This document shows positions 50,343-58,929 of a stretch of 64,000 nt of DNA, piece by piece. Under the pieces are notes generated by a model, which worked only from the letters and a program-made list of their open reading frames with translations, did no database searches and was not told where the DNA came from. Location: the NCBI RefSeq assembly GCF_017377735.1, contig NZ_JAFVMH010000006.1, forward strand, positions 1 through 64,000, in the 5' to 3' direction. A program made the translations under genes and the position numbers. Every line of letters begins with the position of its first letter. The first letter of the stretch is position 1. This DNA is from Acetobacter garciniae (GTDB taxonomy: Bacteria > Pseudomonadota > Alphaproteobacteria > Acetobacterales > Acetobacteraceae).

Positions 50343-51677
50343 TCAGATATCCGCGGGTGGAATATCTGAAAGCTCTTCGGGGGTCACTTCCTTGTCCGTG
50401 ACCTTGGCCAATTCGATCAGGTAGTCCACGACCTTGTTTTCGAAGATCGGGCCCCGCAGGCTTTCGGCAGCCTGCGGATTCTTCTGGAAGAATTCGAAAA
50501 CCTGCTGTTCCTGGCCCTGGTAGCGCATGGCTTCCGCCCGCACGGCCCGCGCCAGTTCCTCGGAACTGACGGCAATGCCGTTCTTGGTGCCGATTTCAGC
50601 CAGCAGAAGGCCCAGCTTCACGCGGCGTTCGGCAATCTTGCGATAGTCCGCACGCAGGGTGGCTTCGTCCTTGTCCTTGTCCTCGTCATCGATCTGGCCG
50701 TCCTTGCGGTCGGCCTCGACACGGGCCCAGATCTGCTGGAATTCGGCATCCACCATGTTGGCAGGAGCTTCGAAATCCGTCTTCGTGGCCAGTTCGTCCA
50801 GCAGCTCGCGCTTGATGCGCAGGCGCGAAAGCTGGTCGTATTCGCCTTCGATCTGCTTGCGGATCAGGTCCTTGAGCTGGTCGAGGCTTTCAAAGCCGAT
50901 CTGCTTGGCCAGGTCGTCGTTGATCGCGGCGTCCACGGGCTTCTTGATCTGCTTGGCCTTGATGTCGAACGTCGCTTCCTTGCCGGCAAGCTCGGCCGCA
51001 CCGTAATCCTCGGGGAAGGTCACGGTAATGACCTTTTCCTCGCCCGGGGACATGCCTTCGATCTGTTCGGCAAAGCCGGGAATGAACCCTTCGCCGCCGA
51101 TTTCGATATTCACATCCTCGGCCGTGCCGCCGTCGAAGGCCACACCGTCACGCTTGCCGACAAAGTCGACCGCGATCACGTCACCCTTGGCGACGGGGCG
51201 GACTTCCTCGACCACCTCGAACGTGCGACCGCGCTTGGCGATATCTTCGATCGCCTTGTCGATGGCGGCTTCCGCGACAGGGGCCTTCAGGCGTGTCAGC
51301 GTCAGGCCGGACAGGTCGGGCACCTTGATTTCGGGCAGGATTTCGCTTTCGACCTTGAATTCAAGGTCCTTGCCATCATCATCCTGGCCGGACACCAGAT
51401 CGACCTGCGGCTGGCCGGCAGGGCGCAGGCCGCGTTCGTCGAAAACAGTGCGGATCGCATCGGACACCGTCTGCTCCATGACTTCGCCCCACACCGCGGC
51501 ACCGTAGCGCTGGCGGGCCAGGGACACCGGCACCTTGCCCGGACGAAAACCCGGCAGTTTCAGGTTGGCGGCAACATCCTTGAGGCGCGCATCGCGCTTG
51601 CCTTCAAGCTCAGCAGCCGGAACTGTGACGGTGAAACCACGCTTCAGCCCTTCAGAAAGGGTCTCGGTTACCTGCAT
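50343..51677 (-). CDS. tig: Trigger factor
   Basis: 444 residues. The ribosome-binding signature is GFRPGKVPVSLARQRYG (about 43-59); an FKBP-type prolyl isomerase domain (KGDVIAVDFVGKRDG, about 160-240) and C-terminal chaperone arms follow. It folds nascent chains at the ribosome exit. Start ATG 51677 follows AGGAAGG by 8 bp; the longer frame extends into the tRNA-Leu gap. Confidence 0.97.
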   Translation of the reverse strand: MQVTETLSEGLKRGFTVTVPAAELEGKRDARLKDVAANLKLPGFRPGKVPVSLARQRYGAAVWGEVMEQTVSDAIRTVFDERGLRPAGQPQVDLVSGQDDDGKDLEFKVESEILPEIKVPDLSGLTLTRLKAPVAEAAIDKAIEDIAKRGRTFEVVEEVRPVAKGDVIAVDFVGKRDGVAFDGGTAEDVNIEIGGEGFIPGFAEQIEGMSPGEEKVITVTFPEDYGAAELAGKEATFDIKAKQIKKPVDAAINDDLAKQIGFESLDQLKDLIRKQIEGEYDQLSRLRIKRELLDELATKTDFEAPANMVDAEFQQIWARVEADRKDGQIDDEDKDKDEATLRADYRKIAERRVKLGLLLAEIGTKNGIAVSSEELARAVRAEAMRYQGQEQQVFEFFQKNPQAAESLRGPIFENKVVDYLIELAKVTDKEVTPEELSDIPPADI

Positions 51678-51770
51678 CGGCCAGGCCTTCCTCTCGGTAC
51701 AAAACTTCAGACAGCCCGCTACGTCATGCCGAAAGGCCGTCGCGGAACAGGACGGGAGAATGAAGCTGGA

Positions 51771-51855
<85 letters not shown>

Positions 51856-51942
51856 GCACATTGCTCGCCGTCGCAAGAAGCGTGGACTTAGCTCAAAGCG
51901 TGCCCCACGGCAAGAGACCCCGCTTTATTCCCTGAACGGCCT

Positions 51943-53457
51943 TTATAACCGTTGCCCCCTGCCCGCTGGCAACGCGGTATCCAACCCGCTATCGGGCATG
52001 ACCGAGGGCGCAAGACCCTGCTGGCGACGTGTGGCCTCCTGCCGGGCGGGGCCCAGATAACGGTCCAGGTCTTCGGCCAGCGGCCAGCCGCCCGTATCGG
52101 CGGCGGCGCGGATCCCGGCCTCCCCATGCAGCCAGACACCGCCGCACGCGGCCTGCCAGGCGGGCATGCCTGCCGCCAGAAGGGCCGCGATCACGCCCGA
52201 AAGCGTGTCGCCCGACCCCGCCGTGCCCAAAGCGGATGTTGCATGTGTATTGATGGCCAGCCTGCCATCGGGTGCGGCAATCATGGTTGTGGACCCTTTG
52301 AGCACCACCACGGCATCGATCAGCCTTGCCGCTTCCCGCACCCGCTCGGGCGGGTTGGCGCCCACCGGGCCGAAGACACGCGTGAACTCCCCCGCATGCG
52401 GCGTAATGACGGCCACACCCTTTAGCTGTTCCGGCCGGTCGGCCGCGGCACTCAGCGCGCCGGCATCGGCCAGCACGCAACGGCCAGCACGCAACAAGGC
52501 TGGCAGGGTATGGGCGACCTCATCTTCGGCAAGGCCGGGCCCGCACACCCACACATGACGACGCGCATCTTCGAGCAACACGCCCAGTGCGGCGTCATCC
52601 ACGATCATGCCCGCAGGCCCAAGCCGGTAATCGCGCGCCGCATTCCCGGCGGCCACACGCACCAGACCCGCACCTGCTGCCCGCGCGCCCGATGCGCAAA
52701 GGCGCGCCGCACCCGGCATGCCCTGCCCCGCACAAATGCTGACCACACCACGCGTATATTTATGGCTTTGCGGCCCCGGGACGGGCAGGCGCCACAGGCC
52801 GGGTTCGTTACGCCACATGGTGAACGGAACCTGCTCCGCCAACGGGGCCGGAATACCGATGTCGGCCAGCACCAGTCGCCCCATCAGCCCCCGGCCGGGA
52901 TAAAGCAGATGCCCGGGTTTGAAGCGATGGAACGTGACCGTCAGCTCCGCCTGCGGCGCGTACCCCCGCACCTGCCCCGTGGCGCCATCCACGCCCGAGG
53001 GCACGTCCACCGCCACCACCCGCGTGGCCGCCCGCAGCATGTCGGCCGCCACCCCCGTGGCATCGCGCGCAAGCCCCGCACCGAACAGGGCATCCACCAC
53101 CAACCCGGCCCGCGCGACCTCCGCCACATCAAAAGGCACGCGGGGGCCTGTATACAGGCAGGCCTGCGCATGAGCCGGCGTGCCTTGGCGGGGTGGCTGC
53201 ATTTCCGCCACCGCCACGGGCCAGCCAGCATCGGATAACAGCCGTGCCGTGACATAGCCATCGCCACCGTTATTGCCCGGCCCGCACAGGACCAGGGTGC
53301 GCATGGGGGGGATAGACCGCCTGATCGCGCGGGCCACGGCCCAGCCTGCACGCTCCATCAGCACCGATACCGGAATTGTGGCGGCACTCAACGCGTCCAC
53401 CCGCGCCATATCGGCGGGCGCGTAAACACCAAGAACGGAGGGACAGGCAAGCTCCAC
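51943..53457 (-). CDS. nnrD: Bifunctional NAD(P)H-hydrate epimerase / ADP-dependent dehydratase
   Basis: 504 residues. The N-terminal YjeF_N epimerase domain has CGPGNNGGDGYVTARLL (about 58-74) and DVPSGVDGATG. The C-terminal ribokinase-like dehydratase has ITPHAGEFTRVFGP and GTAGSGDTLSGVIAALL near 435-451. It repairs hydrated NADH and NADPH. The fusion is the common bacterial form. It is divergent from the small membrane protein gene, and its 3' end runs almost to tRNA-Leu. Confidence 0.95.
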   Translation of the reverse strand: MELACPSVLGVYAPADMARVDALSAATIPVSVLMERAGWAVARAIRRSIPPMRTLVLCGPGNNGGDGYVTARLLSDAGWPVAVAEMQPPRQGTPAHAQACLYTGPRVPFDVAEVARAGLVVDALFGAGLARDATGVAADMLRAATRVVAVDVPSGVDGATGQVRGYAPQAELTVTFHRFKPGHLLYPGRGLMGRLVLADIGIPAPLAEQVPFTMWRNEPGLWRLPVPGPQSHKYTRGVVSICAGQGMPGAARLCASGARAAGAGLVRVAAGNAARDYRLGPAGMIVDDAALGVLLEDARRHVWVCGPGLAEDEVAHTLPALLRAGRCVLADAGALSAAADRPEQLKGVAVITPHAGEFTRVFGPVGANPPERVREAARLIDAVVVLKGSTTMIAAPDGRLAINTHATSALGTAGSGDTLSGVIAALLAAGMPAWQAACGGVWLHGEAGIRAAADTGGWPLAEDLDRYLGPARQEATRRQQGLAPSVMPDSGLDTALPAGRGQRL

Positions 53458-53626
53458 AGCTTATCTCCATGGGCAGGATTATGGGTGGTGCGCTGAACAT
53501 ACCCCTTGCACCCGCACCGTCACATTGGCAATCAGACAGCAAGAACGCGCCGGAGGCCCTGTTGCCGCACCGGCCTGAGCCCTGTCGTCGGCACCCGAGG
53601 GGACCGGCAAGCCTAGCGGAGTTTGC

Positions 53627-54082
53627 ATGCCACATTCCATTCTGTGGAGCCTTGTCCTGGCGCTCCATCTCATCAGCATCATCTTCTGGGTGGGGGGTGG
53701 CGCCTACGCTGTGGTGGTGCTGCGGCCCAGCCTTGGCCTGCTGGACGCGACCCAGCGCAATTCGGTCCATCTCCAGACCATGGCGCGCTTCTTCAAGGGG
53801 CTGACGCATGCCATTCCCACCGCGCTGATCACCGGCTGGCTGATGATCTTCCACGAAGGCGGCTTTGCCAACGTGCCCTGGACCACCAACCTCATGCAGC
53901 TTGCGGGAATCCTGATGGCGCTCTTGTTCGCACGGCTGTATTTTGGCGCCTACCAGAAGGCCCGCCGGGCGATCCGGCCCCAGGCTTCGGTCTTCGACTC
54001 GATCCGCACGCAGGTCCTGGTTATTGTCGCACTGGGAATGCTGGCCGTGCTGGCCGCCAGCCTGGGCCATCCGTTTGTGTGA
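53627..54082 (+). CDS. Small integral membrane protein, CopD/HemJ-like layout
   Basis: 151 residues, four hydrophobic segments (about 6-28, 60-78, 86-105 and 128-147). His14 in LALHLISIIFWVGG plus His48 and a conserved HIISIxxW-type first helix resemble CopD-domain or HemJ-like membrane proteins, but I cannot assign a function. GGAG stands five to six bases before the ATG. It is followed after 170 bp by the helicase gene and may share no operon with it. Confidence 0.6.
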   Translation: MPHSILWSLVLALHLISIIFWVGGGAYAVVVLRPSLGLLDATQRNSVHLQTMARFFKGLTHAIPTALITGWLMIFHEGGFANVPWTTNLMQLAGILMALLFARLYFGAYQKARRAIRPQASVFDSIRTQVLVIVALGMLAVLAASLGHPFV

Positions 54083-54252
54083 AAAAACAAGGGAAGCTGG
54101 CCCAAAAACTTGCTTTTACGCACAAAGACCTTTATCCGGGCTAGCGCCTGATCGCGTGCTGGAGACGTTGCCGCCTCACGGCTTTTTGTCCGGTCGGAAC
54201 ATACAAGCCGGCCAGCCCGTCCGATAATGACTGTTGAAGTTCCGAGAGCATA

Positions 54253-56319
54253 TTGACCGCAAAAGCACCTGCCCGCCCCCGCAAGACCACACCCCGCAGC
54301 CCCAAGAAAGCCGCGGTACCTGACACATCTGCAATCGTGGAAGCGGGCAGCGCGGAAGACGAAGCCGCGCCCCCTGCCGCAGCGGCCGCCGTAGCGGAAA
54401 AAAAGCCCAAACCTGCCGCGAAACGCCGGGCAAAACCAGCCAAGGGTGCTGAACCAGAAGCCCCGAAGGCCGCGGCCAAGCCAGCAGCCAAACCCAGGAC
54501 CAGCCGCGCCGCCAAGGCAGCAAAGGCCGAGTCGGAAGAGGCTGTGGCACCAGCACCCCGGAAAAAAGCCGCACCCCGCCGCAAAAAGGCCGCCGAGCCC
54601 GCAGCGGAAGCCCCCCAGCCCGCCCAAACTATTGCCGACGTGGCTGAAACCGCCCCCCCGGCGGAAACACCTGCGCAGCCGGAAGCAGCAGCACCCGCCC
54701 CCGTTGCCCCGGCGGAGCAGGCCGCAGCGCCCAAGCCCGCCGCACCGGCCGCGACCGAGTCGGTCACCTTTGCCGATCTCGAACTGTCCGAACCGATCCT
54801 GCATGCCATCGCGGATATGGGCTACACCACGCCCACCCCCATCCAGGCGCAGGCCATTCCCGCCGTGCTGATGGCGCGCGATGTGCTGGGCGTTGCCCAG
54901 ACCGGCACCGGCAAGACCGCGTCCTTCACGCTGCCGATGCTCGAGATCCTGAGCGGTTCGCGGGCACGGGCCCGCATGCCGCGTTCCCTGATCCTGGAGC
55001 CTACGCGTGAACTGGCCCTTCAGGTCGCGGAAAATTTTGTCAATTACGGCAAGTATCTCAAGCTCAACCATGCGCTGCTGATCGGTGGCGAAAGCATGGC
55101 CGAGCAGAAAGAGGTGCTCAATCGCGGCGTGGACGTGCTGATCGCAACGCCGGGCCGCCTGCTTGACCTGTTCGGGCGTGGCGGGCTGCTGCTCAGCCAC
55201 ACCAAAATCCTGGTGATCGACGAAGCAGACCGAATGCTCGATATGGGCTTTATCCCCGATATCGAAAAAATTGTCGGCCTTCTGCCCCCCACCCGCCAGA
55301 CGCTGTTCTTTTCGGCCACCATGGCGCCGACCATCCGCAAGCTGGCGGATGCGTTCCTGCATAACCCCAAGGAAATCACCGTCGCGCGCCAGTCCTCGGT
55401 TGCGACCACGATCACCACGGGGCTGGTGATTGTTGACGAGCACGACAAACGCAAGACGCTGCGCCTGCTGCTGCGTGACCCGACCTTGCAGAACGCCATC
55501 GTGTTCTGCAACCGCAAGCGCGATGTGGATGTGCTGACCAAATCGCTGATCAAGCACGGTTTTTCGGCCGGGGCGCTGCATGGCGACCTGCCGCAATCCG
55601 TCCGTTTCGCAACGCTGGAAAAATTCAAGAACGGCGAGCTGAAAGTGCTCGTCTGTTCGGATGTGGCGGCGCGCGGCATCGATATTGGCGGCCTGTCGCA
55701 TGTCTTCAATTTCGACCTGCCGTTCCACCCCGAAGACTACGTGCACCGCATCGGCCGTACGGGCCGCGCCGGGCGTGAAGGCCATGCCTATTCCCTGGCC
55801 ACGCCCTACGACAAGGCGCTGGCCGAAGCCATTGAGCAGCTTATCGGCAAGGAATTCCCCCGCCTGGCGGTGGACGGCGTGGAACAGCTTGAATGGGCGG
55901 AAGGCAAGCGCCCCGCGAACCCGGCCGCGCGTGGCAAGGATCGGGATCGGGATCGGGATCGGGATCGGGATCGGGATCGGGATCGGGATCGGAACAAAGA
56001 CCGGTCCAAGGCAAAGAACAAGACCCCGAACCAGCCCCCCGCGCGTGAGGAACGCGCAAGCCCACCGCCGCGCGATACGCAGGCCGAACAGCGTGCAGAG
56101 CGCGCCCCGCAGTCCGGCAGCCGGAGCGCGAACAAGCCGAGCCGTTACCAGCGGGACGACATAGCCCCCATGCCCGCGGGCGAGGTCGTGGGCTTTGGCG
56201 AATTGCTGCCCGCCTTCATGCTTCTGCCGCGCCGCGACTCCGAAACGGCCACGGCGAAGGCAGAGGCGCGACCGCAGGGCGACTCCGAGACGGGCCACCC
56301 GGTTCCCGCCACACCCTGA
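54253..56319 (+). CDS. DEAD-box RNA helicase with disordered tails (RhlE/DeaD type)
   Basis: 688 residues. Residues 1-170 are Ala/Pro/Lys-rich and probably disordered. The helicase core follows: Q motif GYTTPTPIQAQAIP, AQTGTGKT (about 216-223), DEAD (in VIDEADRML, about 324), SAT (about 355), ARGIDIGG and HRIGRTGRAG (about 498). The C-terminal tail carries nine Asp-Arg dipeptides (residues about 563-580) and more charged sequence. It likely remodels RNA, perhaps in the cold or in ribosome assembly. Start is TTG at 54253, overlapped by the stop of a 9-codon upstream ORF (54227-54256), so translation may be coupled; the exact start is uncertain. Confidence 0.9.
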   Translation: MTAKAPARPRKTTPRSPKKAAVPDTSAIVEAGSAEDEAAPPAAAAAVAEKKPKPAAKRRAKPAKGAEPEAPKAAAKPAAKPRTSRAAKAAKAESEEAVAPAPRKKAAPRRKKAAEPAAEAPQPAQTIADVAETAPPAETPAQPEAAAPAPVAPAEQAAAPKPAAPAATESVTFADLELSEPILHAIADMGYTTPTPIQAQAIPAVLMARDVLGVAQTGTGKTASFTLPMLEILSGSRARARMPRSLILEPTRELALQVAENFVNYGKYLKLNHALLIGGESMAEQKEVLNRGVDVLIATPGRLLDLFGRGGLLLSHTKILVIDEADRMLDMGFIPDIEKIVGLLPPTRQTLFFSATMAPTIRKLADAFLHNPKEITVARQSSVATTITTGLVIVDEHDKRKTLRLLLRDPTLQNAIVFCNRKRDVDVLTKSLIKHGFSAGALHGDLPQSVRFATLEKFKNGELKVLVCSDVAARGIDIGGLSHVFNFDLPFHPEDYVHRIGRTGRAGREGHAYSLATPYDKALAEAIEQLIGKEFPRLAVDGVEQLEWAEGKRPANPAARGKDRDRDRDRDRDRDRDRDRNKDRSKAKNKTPNQPPAREERASPPPRDTQAEQRAERAPQSGSRSANKPSRYQRDDIAPMPAGEVVGFGELLPAFMLLPRRDSETATAKAEARPQGDSETGHPVPATP
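55939..55992 (+). repeat. Nine-copy hexanucleotide tandem repeat (GATCGG)
   Basis: Nine perfect tandem copies of GATCGG, in frame in the helicase gene and coding (Asp-Arg)9. Copy-number change by slippage would alter tail length by two residues without shifting the frame. Confidence 0.98.
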
Positions 56320-56335
56320 TCCGCTGGGCAGGCCC

Positions 56336-57637
56336 ATGAATACGGTGGTTGAGGCACCTGTCCTGTACCTTGCGGCACAGGGCGATGGCGCGGTTCGCCT
56401 GCCGGACGGGCAGGTCGCCTATTGTCCTGGCACGCTGGCAGGTGAGCGCGTTCGCCTGATACAGGATGCGGCGGGCATCTGGCGGCTGGATACGGTGCTG
56501 GATGCCTCGCCCGACCGCGTAACACCCCCCTGCCCGCTATTTGGCACCTGTGGCGGCTGTTCCATGCAGCAGATGCAGCCCGCAGCCCTGCTGGACTGGA
56601 AAGCCAGCAAGGTGCGCCACGCCCTGCAAAAAGCCGGGTTTGCGCCCATTCCCGAACCAACATGCACACAGGTGCCGCCCTATAGCCGCCGCCGCGTAGA
56701 TCTGGCCGTGCGGCGCATGCCCGACGCCATGCTGATCGGGCTGCATGCGCGCGGCAGCAAGGCGGTGGCGGATATGACGGTCTGCCCAGCGCTGAACCCG
56801 GATATTCTGCGGCTTCTGCCCGCCTTTCGCACCACATTGCGCAGCCTTCAGGCCATTCGCAGCGAGGCGAGTCTGCATATCAACCTGTTCGATTCCGGCC
56901 CCGATATCGTGCTGCTGACCGACAGCCCCTTGCAGGCACCTGACCGGATCAGGCTGGCCCGTCTGGCGGAAGAGCACGGCATACCGCGAATCGGCTGGCG
57001 GTTGCTCAAGGGGGATGGCGAGCCCGAAACCGCCGCACAGAACGGCCCGGTCTTTCAGAGCATTGCCGGCCACAGAATCACCCCGCCACCGGGTGCGTTC
57101 CTGCAAGCGACCGCCCGGAGCGAGCACTCCATCCAGCAGGCCGTCATGGCGGCCCTGCCCGCCAGGCTCGGGCGGCGGGACAATGTGATTGAACTCTATG
57201 CCGGGTGTGGAACGCTCACGCTCCCGCTTTCCGAGCGCTGTCGGGTCATGGCGTATGAGGGACATGCCCCAGCCTGTGCTGCCCTGAAAGCGGCAGGCAA
57301 CACCCGTATCCAGGCCCAATGCCGCGACCTCAACCGCCAGCCGGTCATGGCCAAGGATCTTGCAAAGGCCCCGGTCGTGATACTCGACCCGCCCCATGCG
57401 GGGGCAAAGCTGCAAATGCGCCAGATCGCCCAGGGCAGGCCCGCGCAGGTCATTTACGTAAGCTGCAACCCCGCGGCCCTGTCAAAGGATGCCGCCCTGC
57501 TGGCCGAAGCGGGCTACAGGCTGGACAGCATAGCCGTAATTGATCAGTTCCTCTGGTCGGCGGAGACAGAGGCCGTGTGCAGCTTTATACGTGAAAGCTC
57601 TCACCGCAGCCGCAGCGGCCCTTCTCGTTCGGGTTGA
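56336..57637 (+). CDS. RNA 5-methyluridine methyltransferase, RumA/TrmA family
   Basis: 433 residues. Fe-S-type cysteines are in CPLFGTCGGCSMQQM (about 64-78) and MTVCPALNP. The SAM-binding ELYAGCGTLTLPLSERC region lies about 285, DPPHAG about 351, and the catalytic YVSCNPAAL about 375. There is no N-terminal TRAM domain of full length; it is short. It probably methylates U in 23S rRNA or tRNA. ATG 56336 is chosen because the open frame before it is inside the helicase. The last 53 bp overlap sufA on the other strand, adding an Arg/Ser-rich tail. Confidence 0.88.
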   Translation: MNTVVEAPVLYLAAQGDGAVRLPDGQVAYCPGTLAGERVRLIQDAAGIWRLDTVLDASPDRVTPPCPLFGTCGGCSMQQMQPAALLDWKASKVRHALQKAGFAPIPEPTCTQVPPYSRRRVDLAVRRMPDAMLIGLHARGSKAVADMTVCPALNPDILRLLPAFRTTLRSLQAIRSEASLHINLFDSGPDIVLLTDSPLQAPDRIRLARLAEEHGIPRIGWRLLKGDGEPETAAQNGPVFQSIAGHRITPPPGAFLQATARSEHSIQQAVMAALPARLGRRDNVIELYAGCGTLTLPLSERCRVMAYEGHAPACAALKAAGNTRIQAQCRDLNRQPVMAKDLAKAPVVILDPPHAGAKLQMRQIAQGRPAQVIYVSCNPAALSKDAALLAEAGYRLDSIAVIDQFLWSAETEAVCSFIRESSHRSRSGPSRSG

Positions 57638-57953
57638 TGAACACGAACCCGGCTTCCAGATCGCCCATGCGGTAATCCATCTGCGAACCGATCAGGAACA
57701 GCGTGGCCTTGCGGTCGATCAGCAGGGTCAGGTCGTGGTCCCTGATGATCTCGTCGCCCTCACCGGGCTTGTCGACAAAGGTCATGTCGTAGGCCTGGCC
57801 CGAACAGCCGCGCGTGGTCACCGAAACGCGTAAAAGCTGGCCCGTATGCGCCGTTGCGTATAAATGCCGCAGCCGCTCGGCCGCCGCATCCGTCAGGCTC
57901 AGCAGCGGGGGCAGCGCGCGTCGTGGCGGAGCAGTGCTGATGCTTTGAGACAT
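57585..57953 (-). CDS. sufA: A-type iron-sulfur carrier (SufA/IscA/ErpA)
   Basis: 122 residues, HesB domain. The conserved cysteines are in TTRGCSGQAYDMTF (about 54) and the C-terminal CGCG motif of GRCGCGESFHV, which bind and hand on Fe-S clusters. The first 17 residues are a variable leader. ATG 57953 has AAAGGA nine bases before it. It is the last gene of the suf operon and converges on the methyltransferase gene. Confidence 0.93.
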   Translation of the reverse strand: MSQSISTAPPRRALPPLLSLTDAAAERLRHLYATAHTGQLLRVSVTTRGCSGQAYDMTFVDKPGEGDEIIRDHDLTLLIDRKATLFLIGSQMDYRMGDLEAGFVFINPNEKGRCGCGESFHV

Positions 57954-57972
57954 CGTTACGTCCTTTCCTGCG

Positions 57973-58497
57973 TCAGAACATGTTAAGGGACAGGCGGGCT
58001 TCATCGCTCATGCGCGACATGTCCCATGGCGGATCCCACACCACCTCGACCTCGGCATTGGTCACACCCGGCAGCTTCTCCACCGCGTCCTTGACCTGCA
58101 CGGGCAGTTCCTGGGCACTGGGGCAGTTGGGCGCGGTCAGGGTCATTTCAACGCGCACACGCCCGTCATCGTAAAGGTCGATCGCGTAGATCAGGCCAAG
58201 CTCGTAGATATTGACCGGTATTTCCGGGTCATGAACCGTGGCGATGGCCTCGATCACCGCATCTTCGGACGGATGGGTGCCGGTGGCCCCCTCCGCCTTG
58301 GGAGCGGGTGTATCTTCGGCGGGGGCGTGCTCCGCATCGTCCCCATCGGGTCGCCAGCTTTCCACCGCCGCGCGCGCCGCATTTGCGGCGTGGTCCGCGT
58401 GCAGGACATCCTCCACCGGCGGCGCCTCGGGCTGCGTGGTCAGCACCTCCGGCGTGGGGGCCGGGCTGTGGGCGCGCACATCGTCAGTTACGGACAT
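57973..58497 (-). CDS. sufT: SUF-associated MIP18/DUF59 protein SufT
   Basis: 174 residues. The C-terminal 100 residues are a DUF59 domain with the reactive Cys in TAPNCPSAQELP (about 124) and VVWDPPWDMSRMS near the end. The first 75 residues are Ala/Pro/Asp-rich and probably disordered. SufT proteins help Fe-S cluster maturation in SUF-only bacteria. It overlaps the sufU end by 14 bp. Confidence 0.9.
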   Translation of the reverse strand: MSVTDDVRAHSPAPTPEVLTTQPEAPPVEDVLHADHAANAARAAVESWRPDGDDAEHAPAEDTPAPKAEGATGTHPSEDAVIEAIATVHDPEIPVNIYELGLIYAIDLYDDGRVRVEMTLTAPNCPSAQELPVQVKDAVEKLPGVTNAEVEVVWDPPWDMSRMSDEARLSLNMF

Positions 58498-58924
58498 GAG
58501 AAAGTGCCTCCTTCAGGGCTATCCACGGCAGTTCGGCGCAGCGTATCCGGGCTTTATGGGCACGTACCGGGGCCAAGGCCTGCAATGCCCCCAGTTCTGG
58601 CAGTCCGGCCTGGGTCCGGGGCCGGTCCGCCCCATCGCGCAGCAGCGCGGAAAAACGGTGCGACAGGGCATCGGCCTGTTCGATACTGCACCCCGCCAGA
58701 CGTTCGGCCATCAGATCGGCCGTAGCCGCACAGATCGCACAGCCCCGAGTGTGGTGGCTGATCTGTGCTATATGGGGACCGTCAAGCCGGATATCGAGCC
58801 GTGTGCGATCGCCACAAAGCGGATTTTTGCCTTCCCCGCTTACATCCGGGTTGGCCAGCGGGGCCGCATGCAGCGGCTTGCGTGCCCGCGTGACGATCAG
58901 CCGGTCGTACAGGGCCTCATCCAT
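58484..58924 (-). CDS. sufU: SufU-type zinc-dependent sulfur transfer protein
   Basis: 146 residues. Zinc ligands expected for SufU are present: Cys37 and Asp39 (NPLCGD), Cys62 (RGCAICAAT), and Cys129 (RCAELPW). SufU accepts sulfur from SufS and is better known from Gram-positive bacteria; here it stands in for SufE. ATG 58924 lies 5 bp after the sufS stop and gives the standard N-terminus; the longer frame runs inside sufS. Confidence 0.92.
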   Translation of the reverse strand: MDEALYDRLIVTRARKPLHAAPLANPDVSGEGKNPLCGDRTRLDIRLDGPHIAQISHHTRGCAICAATADLMAERLAGCSIEQADALSHRFSALLRDGADRPRTQAGLPELGALQALAPVRAHKARIRCAELPWIALKEALSHVRN

Positions 58925-58929
58925 GTCGG

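Noticed and set aside
53950..56337. 795-codon minus-strand frame opposite the helicase, with Ile-Pro repeats
   Set aside because: The repeats are the reverse reading of the GATCGG array; the plus strand has all DEAD-box motifs.
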